Shown: piece by piece, positions 45,249 to 54,456 of the stretch
Numbering within the stretch: position 1 is the stretch's first letter
How the letters are laid out: every line of letters starts with the position of its first letter
Source: Nodosilinea sp. WJT8-NPBG4
Lineage (GTDB): Bacteria; Cyanobacteriota; Cyanobacteriia; Phormidesmidales; Phormidesmidaceae
Direction: 5' to 3'
DNA: 63,636 nt
Assembly (NCBI GenBank): GCA_019359285.1
Contig: JAHHHQ010000067.1
Span: 1-63,636 of the forward strand
Translations under genes and position numbers: made by a program
The notes under the pieces: model-generated
Database searches by the model: none
Seen by the model: only the letters and a program-made list of their open reading frames with translations
What the model was told of the DNA's origin: nothing

Positions 45249-45677
45249 GGTTTCCCTCCATTCATCCAATGCATAGTTAGCCGAGTCAAATTGGCACCCT
45301 AGGGAGAGAGAACATAACCATAATGTTCAATGCTTTGAGCAATTCTATCAACCATAAAAGCTCATGATTTAAGCAAACAATTTCAGCAGCATACTTACCT
45401 CGAAAGCTTCTGAAAAACTATCCAATTACTGCAAACCTCTTAAAAACTCAGAGTTTCCCTTATTTTCTCAGCAACAGGCTGAGGGCTTTTTCAAAGCTGG
45501 ATAAAGCCTAGCTAAATACATAGAGATTGAGTGTGATTTTTATGATTTTATAAACCGGTATTATCACCATTGGTTGTGATCTAGATCAGCTTTAGGCATG
45601 CCTGCCAGACCTAAGATGATGCGTAAATCTAGCTCTGGCAGCTTTTCTACCAGCCAAAAAGGAGCGAATTCCTTTTC
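45249..45677. other. Divergent promoter region of HD gene 2 and the HTH gene
   Basis: About 430 nt between two diverging genes. It contains the CRP-like site at 45575-45590 and a small hairpin, CTCAGC/GCTGAG, near 45468-45485 followed by CTTTTT. No other structure is seen. Confidence 0.4.
45575..45590. promoter_or_regulatory. CRP-like palindromic site
   Basis: TGTGATCTAGATCAGC has a perfect 12-bp palindrome core (TGATCTAGATCA) and matches TGTGA-N6-TCA. It lies 88-103 nt upstream of the HTH gene and about 330 nt from HD gene 2. It is similar to the site at 36494. Tentative. Confidence 0.35.
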
Positions 45678-46286
45678 ATGCGGTCCAAGGGGTATTCGTT
45701 AATGTCAAATGAATCAAGAACACTCGAGCCAGAAGAAATTACACCTCAGGCTGCACTCCTGTTTGTCGACGATGCTCTTTACAACGCTGAAGGACGACGC
45801 CTCAACGATTTAGAAAGCCGCATATTTCTCGGCTCTTGGGAAGGGAAAACCTATGAAGAGATCCATCCTCTTAATCCTGAGTATGCTGAGAAATCGGTGG
45901 GCTATAAGCTTTGGAAAAAGCTGTCGATCGCCCTAGGTGAAAAAGTCAGCAAAAAGCGGATTCGTGGCGCAGTAATGCGTCATTATTGCGGCCTAGAGGC
46001 CAACCCTTCCTTTGCCAGAGACCGGGCTAAAGAGGCAAAATATGCAACAATTTGGCAGGGCCAATCAACCTTAAACAAGCAATCGTTGATACAGACCTTA
46101 AAGGATTGCCTGGAGAGCCTAGGCTACCAGGTGCAGTCTAGCGTCAGCGAGTGTAAAGCAATCGAGTTGAGTTTATTGCTACCAAACAGTTTGACGGAGT
46201 CGGGGGTGCACTATGACGACGTACTCGTAATCGCGGTTTCGGATGGGGGGATTGCCACTAACGCAGTCGCCCCTACAGGCAATTGA
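45678..46286 (+). CDS. Stand-alone helix-turn-helix protein of the NACHT-associated type
   Basis: A 202-residue cytoplasmic protein; an ATG at 45702 is the alternative start, with AAGGGG 9 nt upstream. Residues about 20-105 read FVDDALYNAEGRRLNDLESR, SWEGKTYEEI and VGYKLWKKLSIALGEKVSKK. This is the helix-turn-helix module usually found at the N terminus of large cyanobacterial NACHT or AAA-like proteins, here without its partner domain. The remaining ~95 residues (SLIQTLKDCLESLGYQVQSS) form an unassigned alpha/beta segment. It may be a regulator or a decayed remnant of a bigger protein. The large kinase gene follows on the same strand, 283 nt away. Confidence 0.7.
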   Translation: MRSKGYSLMSNESRTLEPEEITPQAALLFVDDALYNAEGRRLNDLESRIFLGSWEGKTYEEIHPLNPEYAEKSVGYKLWKKLSIALGEKVSKKRIRGAVMRHYCGLEANPSFARDRAKEAKYATIWQGQSTLNKQSLIQTLKDCLESLGYQVQSSVSECKAIELSLLLPNSLTESGVHYDDVLVIAVSDGGIATNAVAPTGN

Positions 46287-46569
46287 GGCGGCAGACCATC
46301 TAACTAAGGGTCTACCACCGTTGGCAGAGCTAGAGCCCGATCCCAATAGCGCTGTCATAGCCCTGCCTTAAGTAGTTCTTCCCTTAGACATATTCCTGTA
46401 GTTAGAGCAGACAATATAAAATTTCTTCAGCGATCTGCACTCATTCGCCCTGCTTTCGAGGTTTACAGCTTTTCTAGGGCTGTGATTGGCATAATAGTCA
46501 GCGGTTGTATGGGCGATCGCCCATTGCAGCGGGGCCAATTCAAGCAAGGTTTGCACCATCAGTCCTGCC

Positions 46570-49500
46570 ATGACACCCCCAGAGCGAATAGTTCTATTAG
46601 TCAGTAGCTCGCCTGGGCAGGCCGATCGCTTGAGGCAGATGTTGCAGCACGAGGCGGCTATCTCCTATAAGGTGGTTGAGGCCCTCGGCGATGGACCGGT
46701 AAGCCAAGACCAGACACCACAGGTCGATGGCATTTTGCTTGATCTTGCCTCCTCCGATGGGGACGGCGTAGACCAGCTCAAGCAGCTACAACAATCGTGG
46801 GGACAAGCTCTGCCCATAGTTGTTGTAGGCGAGAACGATATTAAAACGGCGGTGGCGACCCTCAAAGCTGGAGCCGTCGACTACTTAGTAAGCGATCAAC
46901 TCACTCCAGAGGCGCTAGGTTTAGCGCTGCGATCGGCGATTCCTAAAGGCAGCGCTAAACAAATTGATTCAGCAAACTTAAACAATCAGCCCAGTACCAC
47001 CCCGCTGGAAGCCGCAATTACGAACCCTCAGCCGCCCTATGCAGCGCTGGCCGCAGCCCTGCCGCAAATTGTGTGGACAGCCGATCGCACTGGGGCTATC
47101 ACCTACTGGAATCAGCGCTGGTATGAGTACACCGGCCTCAGCGCAGCCGAGTCAATGGGGTTGGCTGGAACCAGTTGCCTTCACCCCCATGACTATGACC
47201 CCACTTTGGTCAACTGGACCGAATCGATGGCCGCAGGTAAGGCTTTCGAAATCGAGCATCGCCTGCGCCGCCACGATGGCGTTTACCGCTGGTTTATGAA
47301 CCGGGGCGTACCGATGTGCGCCCCCGATGGACAGATCGCGGGCTGGGTCGGCACTATGGTTGACATCTATGAACAGAAGCAGCTAGAAGAGCGCTTTCAG
47401 CTGATTGTGCAGGCAGTGAATGGGCTGGTGTTTGACGTCAGCAAGGTGAACCTGAACGGGGGCGATCGCGTTTACCGCTCGGAGCAATTGTTTGATCTAG
47501 TCGGAGTCCATGCAGCCGACGTCCCACCCACATCGCGGTGGTGGGAAGACCGCATTCACCCCGACGATCGGGCGCGATTGCGTCTCCGCATAGAGGAACT
47601 GTTCGCCAGTTCTAGCCAACGCTACGAGTCAAACTATCGGATTCGCCACGAGGATGGTCGCTGGGTCGACGTTTGGGAACGGGGCTGCCTGGTACGCGAC
47701 GAACAGGGGCAGGTGATTCGGGTGGTGGGTTCCACGGTTGATATCAGCCAGCAGCAGGCAGCTCTGCGCGATCGCAACCAGGCCGAACGCCAGCTGCGAA
47801 AGGCCCTGATTCAGCTGGAAGCGGCCCTCTCGGCCGGATCGGTCTACACCTGGTGCTGGAGCATTCGCAGAAATCGGGTGGTGGCTAACCGCAGCTTTGC
47901 CGAGCTGTTTGGCCTCGACCCCGAGCGCGTTGCTGCCGGGGTGCGCCTGAAGAAATTTATCACCGTCATTCACCCCGACGACAGGGCGCGGGTGGCGGCG
48001 GCCATTGACGGGGCGATCGCCACCAAAGACAGCTGCACCGCCGAGTTTCGCATCTGCAACCCCCAAGGTGAAGAACGTTGGGTAATCGCGCGCGGGCAGG
48101 CCGAATACGACAGCGAGGGCAATGCCGTGAGCTTTCCCGGTGCGCTGGCCGACATTAGCGATCGCAAACGCGCCGAAATTGCCCTTGAGCTAAAAATTCA
48201 GGAGGCCGAAGCCAGTCAACGCACCCTCGATGCTCTGATGGCCTATATTCCCGAAGGCATTACTATCGCCGATGCGCCCGACGTGCGCATTCGTCAAATC
48301 AGCCGCTACGGGCAAGAGCTAACCGGACGCCCCCTTGAGGAAGTTGAGGGTCTGCCCGCCGCCACCCATCCAGAAGCCTGGAAGGTTTTTGCCCTCGATG
48401 GCAACCCCGCTACTCCTGAAGCCCTGCCCCTCACCCGCGCGGTTCAACAGGGTGAGGTCGTCACCAATGAGGAATGGCTGCTGCAAACTGCAGCCGGGCA
48501 AAGACTGGTGCTGTTGTGCAACGCTGGCCCCATCTACAACCAGGAGGGCACAATCACGGGCGGCATTATCGCCTGGCGCGACATCACTGAGTTTAAACAG
48601 ACAGAAGTTGCCCTGCAACGCCACCAAGAACACCTGAATCTGGCGATGGCGGCGGCCCGCATGGGCAGCTGGGACTGGGATATTCAGCTCAATGTGGTGC
48701 AGTTCTCTGACAATGTAAAACGCATATTTGGCCTCGATCCCGACCGTGACGACTCCTACGAAACCGTCATGGCCATGGTTCACCCCGACGATGTGCCTCG
48801 GGTCGAGCGAGCGCTGCACGACGCGGTCTATGGCCAAGCCAAGTACAACATCGAGCTACGAGTCATTAAGCCCGACGGCAATGTGTGCTGGATCCTGAGT
48901 TTAGGTCGGGTTTTCTATAGCGATACGGGCATCCCGCTCACCATGACAGGCATCGACATCGACATTACCGATCGCAAACAGGCCCAGCTGACCCTGCAAC
49001 AGACCACCGAACGGCTGAATGTTGCCCTCAAGAGTGCGCCGATTAGCCTGTTTAACCACGACCTCGACCTGCGCTATACCTGGATTTATAACCCCACCCA
49101 CGACCTGGCTAAAGACCAGGTGATTGGCAAGCGCGACGAAGATCTGGCCTCGCCCGAGACCGCAGCCCGTCTTACCCACCTCAAGCGCCAGGTGCTCCTT
49201 ACCGGTATCGGCCTGCGTGAAGAGGTCAAGGTGGTTGCCAACGGGCAAACCTCCTACTACGACCTGACCATTGACCCCATTCACGACGAGCAAAACACCA
49301 TTGTCGGCGTCACCTGCGCCGCCGTTGACATCAGCGAAAAAATTCAAATTGCTACCGAGCGCCTCCAGGCCACAACAGCCCTCCAGGACAGCGAAGACCG
49401 CTTGCGCATGGCGATCGAGTCGGCCAACATGGGCATTTGGGATTTGAACCTAAGCACCAACCAGCTGACCTGGGATGCGGGCTGTAAAGCCATCTTTGGC

Positions 49501-50931
49501 CTTCCCCCCGAGGCCGACAGCAGCATGGAGCGGTTTTACGAAGGGCTGCATCCCGACGATCGCGATCGCCTGAAACAGGTCATAGCAGAGTCGCTTACTC
49601 AAGAGAGTGGCGGCAACTACGACGTGGAATATCGGGTGATCGGCCTACAAGATCGGGTAGAACGGTGGGTGCGGGCCAAGGGGCAGACCTACTTTGATGG
49701 CGATGGCAACCCTCTGCGCTTTACCGGCACCATCCTCGACATCACCCAGAAAAAACAGGCCGAAGTCGCTCGCGAACAGCTGCTGAGCCAAGAGCAGGCC
49801 GCCCGCGAAGCCGCCGAGCGGGCCAACCGCATTAAAGATGAATTTTTGGCGATTTTGTCCCACGAGCTGAGGTCGCCCCTCAACCCGATTTTGGGCTGGG
49901 CCAAGCTGCTGCAAACCAAAAAACTCGATGCGGCGAAAACCACCCGCGCCCTCGAAACGATTGAGCGCAACGCCAAGTTGCAGACCCAGTTGATCGACGA
50001 CCTCTTAGACATTGCCAAGATTTTGCGCGGCAAGCTTAAGATCGAACCTGCCTCGGTCGATCCAGCATTTGTGATTGAGGCGGCGATCGAAACCGTTCAA
50101 GCCGCAGCAGACGCTAAAGCCATTCGCATCCAGACCGATCTGCCCGACATTGGCCCGATTCAGGGCGATGGGGCTCGCATTCAGCAGATCGTCTGGAACC
50201 TGCTAACTAACGCCATCAAATTTACCCCCGAACAGGGTCAGATTACGATTCAGCTAACCCAGGTAGATCGCTGGGCCCAGCTCAAGGTAACTGACACCGG
50301 TCAAGGCATTCGGCCAGAATTTTTGCCGCATATTTTTGAATCCTTTCGCCAGGCAGACGCCTCGATTACCCGTCAGTTTGGGGGTCTGGGCTTAGGTCTA
50401 GCGATTGTGCGTTACCTAGCGGAGGCCCATGGCGGCACCATCAGCGCCGACAGCCCAGGCGAGGGCAAAGGGGCCACGTTTACCGTGAGCTTGCCGCTGC
50501 TCAGCCACCGCCCCAGCAACCGGGCAATGCCCATTTTGTCGAGTCAGATCGACCTAACCGGCATACGCGTCATTGCCGTGGATGACAACCCCGATGGGCT
50601 AGCCTTGCTGACGCTGCTGCTGGGTGAGTATGGGGCCGAGGTGATCGGGCTTGAATCTGCCGCCGAGGTACTGAACACCCTGGCCAGCTTTCAACCCCAT
50701 GTCTTGGTCAGCGACATTGGCATGCCCGGCATGGATGGCTATGAGCTGCTCCAGAAAATTCGTGCCCTGCCGCCCGAACAAGGGGGGCAGGTACCGGCGA
50801 TCGCCCTCACCGCCTACGTGCGCGAAGAAGACTCCCAAAAAGCGTTAGACAGCGGCTTTCAACGGCATCTGTCTAAGCCCATCGAGCCCGATGCGATCGC
50901 GCGGGCCGTCGCCCATCTGGTTCAGTTGTAG
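46570..50931 (+). CDS. Hybrid sensor histidine kinase with seven PAS domains
   Basis: A 1453-residue soluble kinase. Residues 1-130 are a receiver-like domain that lacks the acidic pair (IVLLVSSSPG instead of a DD motif) and the late Lys (YLVSD), so it is probably not phosphorylated normally. Seven PAS domains follow, beginning near 160, 280, 415, 560, 690, 815 and 945; several keep HPDD and RHEDGRWV-type ends. The kinase core has the phosphoacceptor His near 1098 in SHELRSPLNPILGWA, the N-box NLLTNAIKFTP, and G-boxes DTGQGI and GGLGLGLA. A true C-terminal receiver has SDIGMPGMDG and LSKP. The signal is unknown. Follows the HTH gene. Confidence 0.9.
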   Translation: MTPPERIVLLVSSSPGQADRLRQMLQHEAAISYKVVEALGDGPVSQDQTPQVDGILLDLASSDGDGVDQLKQLQQSWGQALPIVVVGENDIKTAVATLKAGAVDYLVSDQLTPEALGLALRSAIPKGSAKQIDSANLNNQPSTTPLEAAITNPQPPYAALAAALPQIVWTADRTGAITYWNQRWYEYTGLSAAESMGLAGTSCLHPHDYDPTLVNWTESMAAGKAFEIEHRLRRHDGVYRWFMNRGVPMCAPDGQIAGWVGTMVDIYEQKQLEERFQLIVQAVNGLVFDVSKVNLNGGDRVYRSEQLFDLVGVHAADVPPTSRWWEDRIHPDDRARLRLRIEELFASSSQRYESNYRIRHEDGRWVDVWERGCLVRDEQGQVIRVVGSTVDISQQQAALRDRNQAERQLRKALIQLEAALSAGSVYTWCWSIRRNRVVANRSFAELFGLDPERVAAGVRLKKFITVIHPDDRARVAAAIDGAIATKDSCTAEFRICNPQGEERWVIARGQAEYDSEGNAVSFPGALADISDRKRAEIALELKIQEAEASQRTLDALMAYIPEGITIADAPDVRIRQISRYGQELTGRPLEEVEGLPAATHPEAWKVFALDGNPATPEALPLTRAVQQGEVVTNEEWLLQTAAGQRLVLLCNAGPIYNQEGTITGGIIAWRDITEFKQTEVALQRHQEHLNLAMAAARMGSWDWDIQLNVVQFSDNVKRIFGLDPDRDDSYETVMAMVHPDDVPRVERALHDAVYGQAKYNIELRVIKPDGNVCWILSLGRVFYSDTGIPLTMTGIDIDITDRKQAQLTLQQTTERLNVALKSAPISLFNHDLDLRYTWIYNPTHDLAKDQVIGKRDEDLASPETAARLTHLKRQVLLTGIGLREEVKVVANGQTSYYDLTIDPIHDEQNTIVGVTCAAVDISEKIQIATERLQATTALQDSEDRLRMAIESANMGIWDLNLSTNQLTWDAGCKAIFGLPPEADSSMERFYEGLHPDDRDRLKQVIAESLTQESGGNYDVEYRVIGLQDRVERWVRAKGQTYFDGDGNPLRFTGTILDITQKKQAEVAREQLLSQEQAAREAAERANRIKDEFLAILSHELRSPLNPILGWAKLLQTKKLDAAKTTRALETIERNAKLQTQLIDDLLDIAKILRGKLKIEPASVDPAFVIEAAIETVQAAADAKAIRIQTDLPDIGPIQGDGARIQQIVWNLLTNAIKFTPEQGQITIQLTQVDRWAQLKVTDTGQGIRPEFLPHIFESFRQADASITRQFGGLGLGLAIVRYLAEAHGGTISADSPGEGKGATFTVSLPLLSHRPSNRAMPILSSQIDLTGIRVIAVDDNPDGLALLTLLLGEYGAEVIGLESAAEVLNTLASFQPHVLVSDIGMPGMDGYELLQKIRALPPEQGGQVPAIALTAYVREEDSQKALDSGFQRHLSKPIEPDAIARAVAHLVQL

Positions 50932-51244
50932 TTTCTTGGGTTCATGCGATCGAGCGGTGCGCCCCTACAGGCTTAACTCTGGCTTTAGCAGTTTGGGTAG
51001 AGCGCAGCGGCACCCAACAGGCTCAGTTGCTATTGGGTTTCACTTCTTTGATGCTGTTGGCGAAATATTTTTTGACCCAGTTTCGCCCTCTCCCTAAATC
51101 CCTCTCCCAAGTTGGGAGAGGGACTTTGCAGGATGTTCCGGCTCCCCTCTCCTCCCTGGGAGAGGGGCTGGGGGTGAGGGTCAAAACAAAGCATGAGCGT
51201 CTCCACAGATTGGCAGATCCTCAAAAGTCCCCAAAAAGCGCTTT
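50932..51244. other. Gap between hybrid kinase and GH13 gene
   Basis: The 313-nt interval between convergent genes is largely taken up by the repeat listed at 51084-51182. No additional frame is called. Confidence 0.4.
51084..51182. repeat. Dispersed cyanobacterial-type palindromic repeat
   Basis: Two adjacent hairpins: CCCTCTCCCAA (51100-51110) with TTGGGAGAGGG (51112-51122), then CCCCTCTC (51144-51151) with GAGAGGGG (51160-51167), flanked by pyrimidine- and purine-rich arms. This composite resembles a dispersed intergenic repeat widespread in cyanobacteria. It may also stop transcription from both convergent genes. Confidence 0.75.
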
Positions 51245-52891
51245 TTAATTAAAGGAATGCCCCACCTGAAACCAGCGGTAGCTATACCCAGGTAGGTGAA
51301 TGTCGTAGGCGGGCTCTGAAATCACGTCCTCCGGCAGGTCTTCAAATAGATCGATCAGGCATTTACCTACGTCATTCTTCAGCGTTAGCGTCGCCTTGCA
51401 GTCGGACTCACTAAAGTTGTGCACCGCGATCACCGCCTTGCCCCGCCACTCGCAGCGGTGGGCAAAAACGCTGTCGTGGTTAGTCTCCAATAGTTGCGGT
51501 TGGCCCCAGCCAAACTCCGGGCATTCCTTGCGCAGGCGAATCGCTCGCTCCATCCAGTTCAACAGCGAGTTAGGGTTGCGCTGCTGAACGTTGACGTTGA
51601 GCTGCTTGTAGCTGTAGTCGCCGGAGGAAACCACCGGCAATACCACCTGGTCAGCGGGCGCTGTAGAAAACCCGCCGTTTGGTGCCTTGGACCACTGCAT
51701 GGGGGTACGGCCAGGCTTGCGTTCGTCTAGCGATAGATCGTCACCCATGCCCAGCTCTTCGCCATAGTTGACCACGGGCGTGCCGGGCAGGGTGAAGAGC
51801 AGACTGTAGGTGAGCTTGAGCCGTTGCAGATTGCCGTCGAGCAGCGGCGCAAACCGGCGACGAATGCCGCGATCGAAGATCCACATGGTTTCGCGATCGG
51901 GGGCAAAGGCCGCCGCAATTTCGTCCTGCTCGTCGGGGGAGAGTTTGTCTAAACTCAGCTCGTCATGGTTGCGCACAAAGTTGGCCCACTGCCCAACCGG
52001 CGGTGACGGAGGCAACTCTTTAAACGCTTGGGCTAGGGGAGCCGCTGACTGACGAGCGAGGGCTAATATCAGATATTGATTGCCCCAGAAGTTAAACAAC
52101 ATCTGCATGCGATCGCCATTGCCGAAATATTCAGGCAATTTCTCCAGAGACTCATTGGCCTCGGCCAGCAAAATAGCATCTCCCCGCCGCCACGACAGGA
52201 ACTCGCGCAGTTCGTTGATATATATAAAGGGATCTTCGACCTGTTCGAATACGTTGTCGGCCTGGGTTAGCTCAATTAAGAAGGGGGCGGCGTCAATGCG
52301 AAATCCAGACACCCCTAATTCCAGCCAAAAACCCATCATCTTTTTGATTTCGTCCCTGACTTCAGGGTTGGTGATGTTTAAGTCTGCCTGGTGACTATAG
52401 AATCGATGGGCGTAGTAAGCGCCCACCTCTGGCTGGTAGGTCCAGGTTGACTTTTGTAAACCCGGAAAGACAATACCTTCCTCAATATCTTCGGGTTCTT
52501 TCTTTGACCAGAAATAGTAGTCTAAATATTTCGAGTTTTTGTCTTTAATCGCCGATTGAAACCAGGGGTGCTGATCAGAGGTATGGTTGACCACCAAATC
52601 GATCAGGATGCGAATGCCCCGCTCGCGGGCTTGGCGGGTGAATTCAACAAAGTCACCCAAGGAACCCAGCCGAGCATCGACGGTGTAGTAGTCCATCACA
52701 TCGTAGCCGTTGTCTTTGTTGGGCGATGGGTAAAAGGGCATCAGCCAAACGCAGGTAATCCCTAGGCCAGCTATATAGTCTAGACGCTGGGTTAGCCCGA
52801 CAAAATCGCCCACCCCGTCGCCATTGCTATCCATGTAGGTTTCTACATCAAGACAGTATATAACTGCATTTTTGTACCAAAGATCTAACAT
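51245..52891 (-). CDS. GH13 alpha-amylase family enzyme, trehalose-synthase-like
   Basis: The 548-residue enzyme has the GH13 barrel: DLVVNHTSD (98-106), GVSGFRIDAAPF with nucleophile Asp200, LLAEANE with acid/base Glu244, and FVRNHDEL with Asp310. The opening YKNAVIYCLDVETYMDSNGD and the DYYFWSKKEPED and ERKPGRTPMQWS segments are of the trehalose synthase/isomaltulose-type subfamily, so interconversion of maltose and trehalose or related transglycosylation is the best guess; plain amylase is less likely. A maltokinase fusion, common in other bacteria, is absent. An LLM flavin enzyme gene lies 122 nt upstream on the same strand, as a probable partner. Confidence 0.88.
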   Translation of the reverse strand: MLDLWYKNAVIYCLDVETYMDSNGDGVGDFVGLTQRLDYIAGLGITCVWLMPFYPSPNKDNGYDVMDYYTVDARLGSLGDFVEFTRQARERGIRILIDLVVNHTSDQHPWFQSAIKDKNSKYLDYYFWSKKEPEDIEEGIVFPGLQKSTWTYQPEVGAYYAHRFYSHQADLNITNPEVRDEIKKMMGFWLELGVSGFRIDAAPFLIELTQADNVFEQVEDPFIYINELREFLSWRRGDAILLAEANESLEKLPEYFGNGDRMQMLFNFWGNQYLILALARQSAAPLAQAFKELPPSPPVGQWANFVRNHDELSLDKLSPDEQDEIAAAFAPDRETMWIFDRGIRRRFAPLLDGNLQRLKLTYSLLFTLPGTPVVNYGEELGMGDDLSLDERKPGRTPMQWSKAPNGGFSTAPADQVVLPVVSSGDYSYKQLNVNVQQRNPNSLLNWMERAIRLRKECPEFGWGQPQLLETNHDSVFAHRCEWRGKAVIAVHNFSESDCKATLTLKNDVGKCLIDLFEDLPEDVISEPAYDIHLPGYSYRWFQVGHSFN

Positions 52892-53013
52892 AAGAAATCT
52901 AGATAACCCAATATAGAAGCTAGTTTCTAAGATGCGTTTTGGCTTTTGGCCAAGGCACTGCCAAGACCATATTTAGGGCATTGCCCCAACCCAAACATTA
53001 ACCCCCAATTCAA

Positions 53014-53973
53014 CTATTTAAGAAACGGCAATACTTTCTCGCCAAAGACCTCAATAAATTGCTGCTGCTCTCGATTGACGTTGTGCAAAGAAATGGTCTC
53101 AAAGCCCAGTTCTATATCCTTTTGCAACCACTCAATATGCTGCTGGGGGTCAGCCGCAACGCGCACATACTGGTACATGTCTTCTGGTTTGACAAAGGTG
53201 GCAGCGGCATCAAACTGGCTAGGCACCCTGAAATCGGACAGCACTTGGCTTTCAAAAATATTGGTGCGCCACTGGTCGTGGGCTCCTTGCAATGCCGTTT
53301 CCTGATCTGGATCGTAGGAGAGTTGCACCTTTAGATACATGGGTTTGTGCTCACCACCGCCGCGCCGAAAGGCCTCGACCACCTCTCGTAGTTTGTCGTG
53401 GGGGTGGGAAATGGTAATCAAGCCATCGGCCCAGCTCCCCACCCACTCAGCGGTTTTGGGGGTAATGGCCGCCCCCATGATGAGGGGTGGATTGGTTGGC
53501 CGGGTATAGAGTTTAGCCTCTTCTACCTGGACTAGACCGTGGTGGGTAACGGTTTCACCAGCCCAGAGGGCGCGGATCACGTCCACGCATTCTTTGAGTC
53601 GCGCATTGCGCTCGGCTTTGATCGGCCAGGGCTGGCCGGTAATCGCTTCGTTCATCGCCTGGCCAGTGCCCAGGGCAACCCAAAAGCGATCGTGGAACAT
53701 CTCCCCCAGGGTTGCTGCCGCCTGGGCGATGATGGCGGGATGGTAGCGCTGACCAGGGGCACAGACGACGCCAAAGGGCAGCGAGGTCGCATGCATTGCG
53801 GCTCCTAGCCAAGTCCAGGCAAAACCGCATTCTCCCTGACGCTCGCTCCAAGGGTGAAAGTGATCGGAGGAGGTAACGGCGGTAAAGCCAGCCTGTTCGG
53901 CCTGCTGAGCCCAGCCCAGCAGCGCGCTGGGGGCAAACTGCTCGTGGGAGGCGTGGTAAGCAAATTTCACCAT
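53014..53973 (-). CDS. LLM-type flavin-dependent oxidoreductase
   Basis: A 319-residue TIM-barrel oxidoreductase of the luciferase-like monooxygenase superfamily. It begins VKFAYHASHEQFAPSALLGW, has SSDHFHPWSERQGECGFAWT (about 35-54), GVVCAPGQRYHPAIIAQAAA (about 68-87), FWVALGTGQAMNE and LIMGAAITPKTAEWVGSWAD. The pattern fits the 'non-F420' flavinoid oxidoreductase group, whose genes often neighbour trehalose-synthase-like genes. The cofactor is probably FMN, but F420 is not excluded. It precedes the GH13 gene on the same strand. Confidence 0.85.
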   Translation of the reverse strand: MVKFAYHASHEQFAPSALLGWAQQAEQAGFTAVTSSDHFHPWSERQGECGFAWTWLGAAMHATSLPFGVVCAPGQRYHPAIIAQAAATLGEMFHDRFWVALGTGQAMNEAITGQPWPIKAERNARLKECVDVIRALWAGETVTHHGLVQVEEAKLYTRPTNPPLIMGAAITPKTAEWVGSWADGLITISHPHDKLREVVEAFRRGGGEHKPMYLKVQLSYDPDQETALQGAHDQWRTNIFESQVLSDFRVPSQFDAAATFVKPEDMYQYVRVAADPQQHIEWLQKDIELGFETISLHNVNREQQQFIEVFGEKVLPFLK

Positions 53974-54456
53974 GGATTTATCGCTCTGAGCTAGGTTCTG
54001 TCGGGCCGGTATAACCTGGGTTTTATGCCCAACAGTTTTGCAAGAGCGCGGTTATTCAACATCTACCAAACGCGGTAGTTAAGGACTTAAGGGGCTTGGC
54101 TGGCTGTAAATATGCGGTATTGGTGACTTTCAGCAGTTTTGCCAGGTGAACAGCTCTGAGGCGGCTGACAACGGTGGCTATTGCTGAGTTGAAGCATGAA
54201 TTTGGGTAGGGGCAGACGGCTGGTTGCCCTTACGAGAGGCGTTGTAGTTTTGGTTCATACCTGTATCGAGTGGCGGGCAGAGGCGCGATCGCGCCTCTGC
54301 CCAAATGCCCACCGCTGTGCAGCCGCTACCTGCGGCGGGTGCCGTCTCTACAAGCCAAAGCGCGGGCATACACAGCCCAGTACTCTGCAAGGCTGTGACG
54401 CGGCTCCCCAACAGGGTAAAATCTGCGTTGGTTGAGCAACTTGAGAGGACAGACCC
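53974..54456. other. Gap with HIP1 palindrome
   Basis: The 483-nt interval upstream of the phosphatase gene holds the palindrome at 54275-54302. Frames on both strands here look like shadows and have no family features. It should contain the promoters of both divergent transcripts. Confidence 0.4.
54275..54302. repeat. 28-bp perfect palindrome centred on a HIP1 octamer
   Basis: The arm GGGCAGAGGCGC is followed by GATC and its exact complement GCGCCTCTGCCC. The centre contains GCGATCGC. Perfect symmetry over 28 bp is far beyond the single HIP1 site and would form a strong cruciform or hairpin. Confidence 0.9.
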
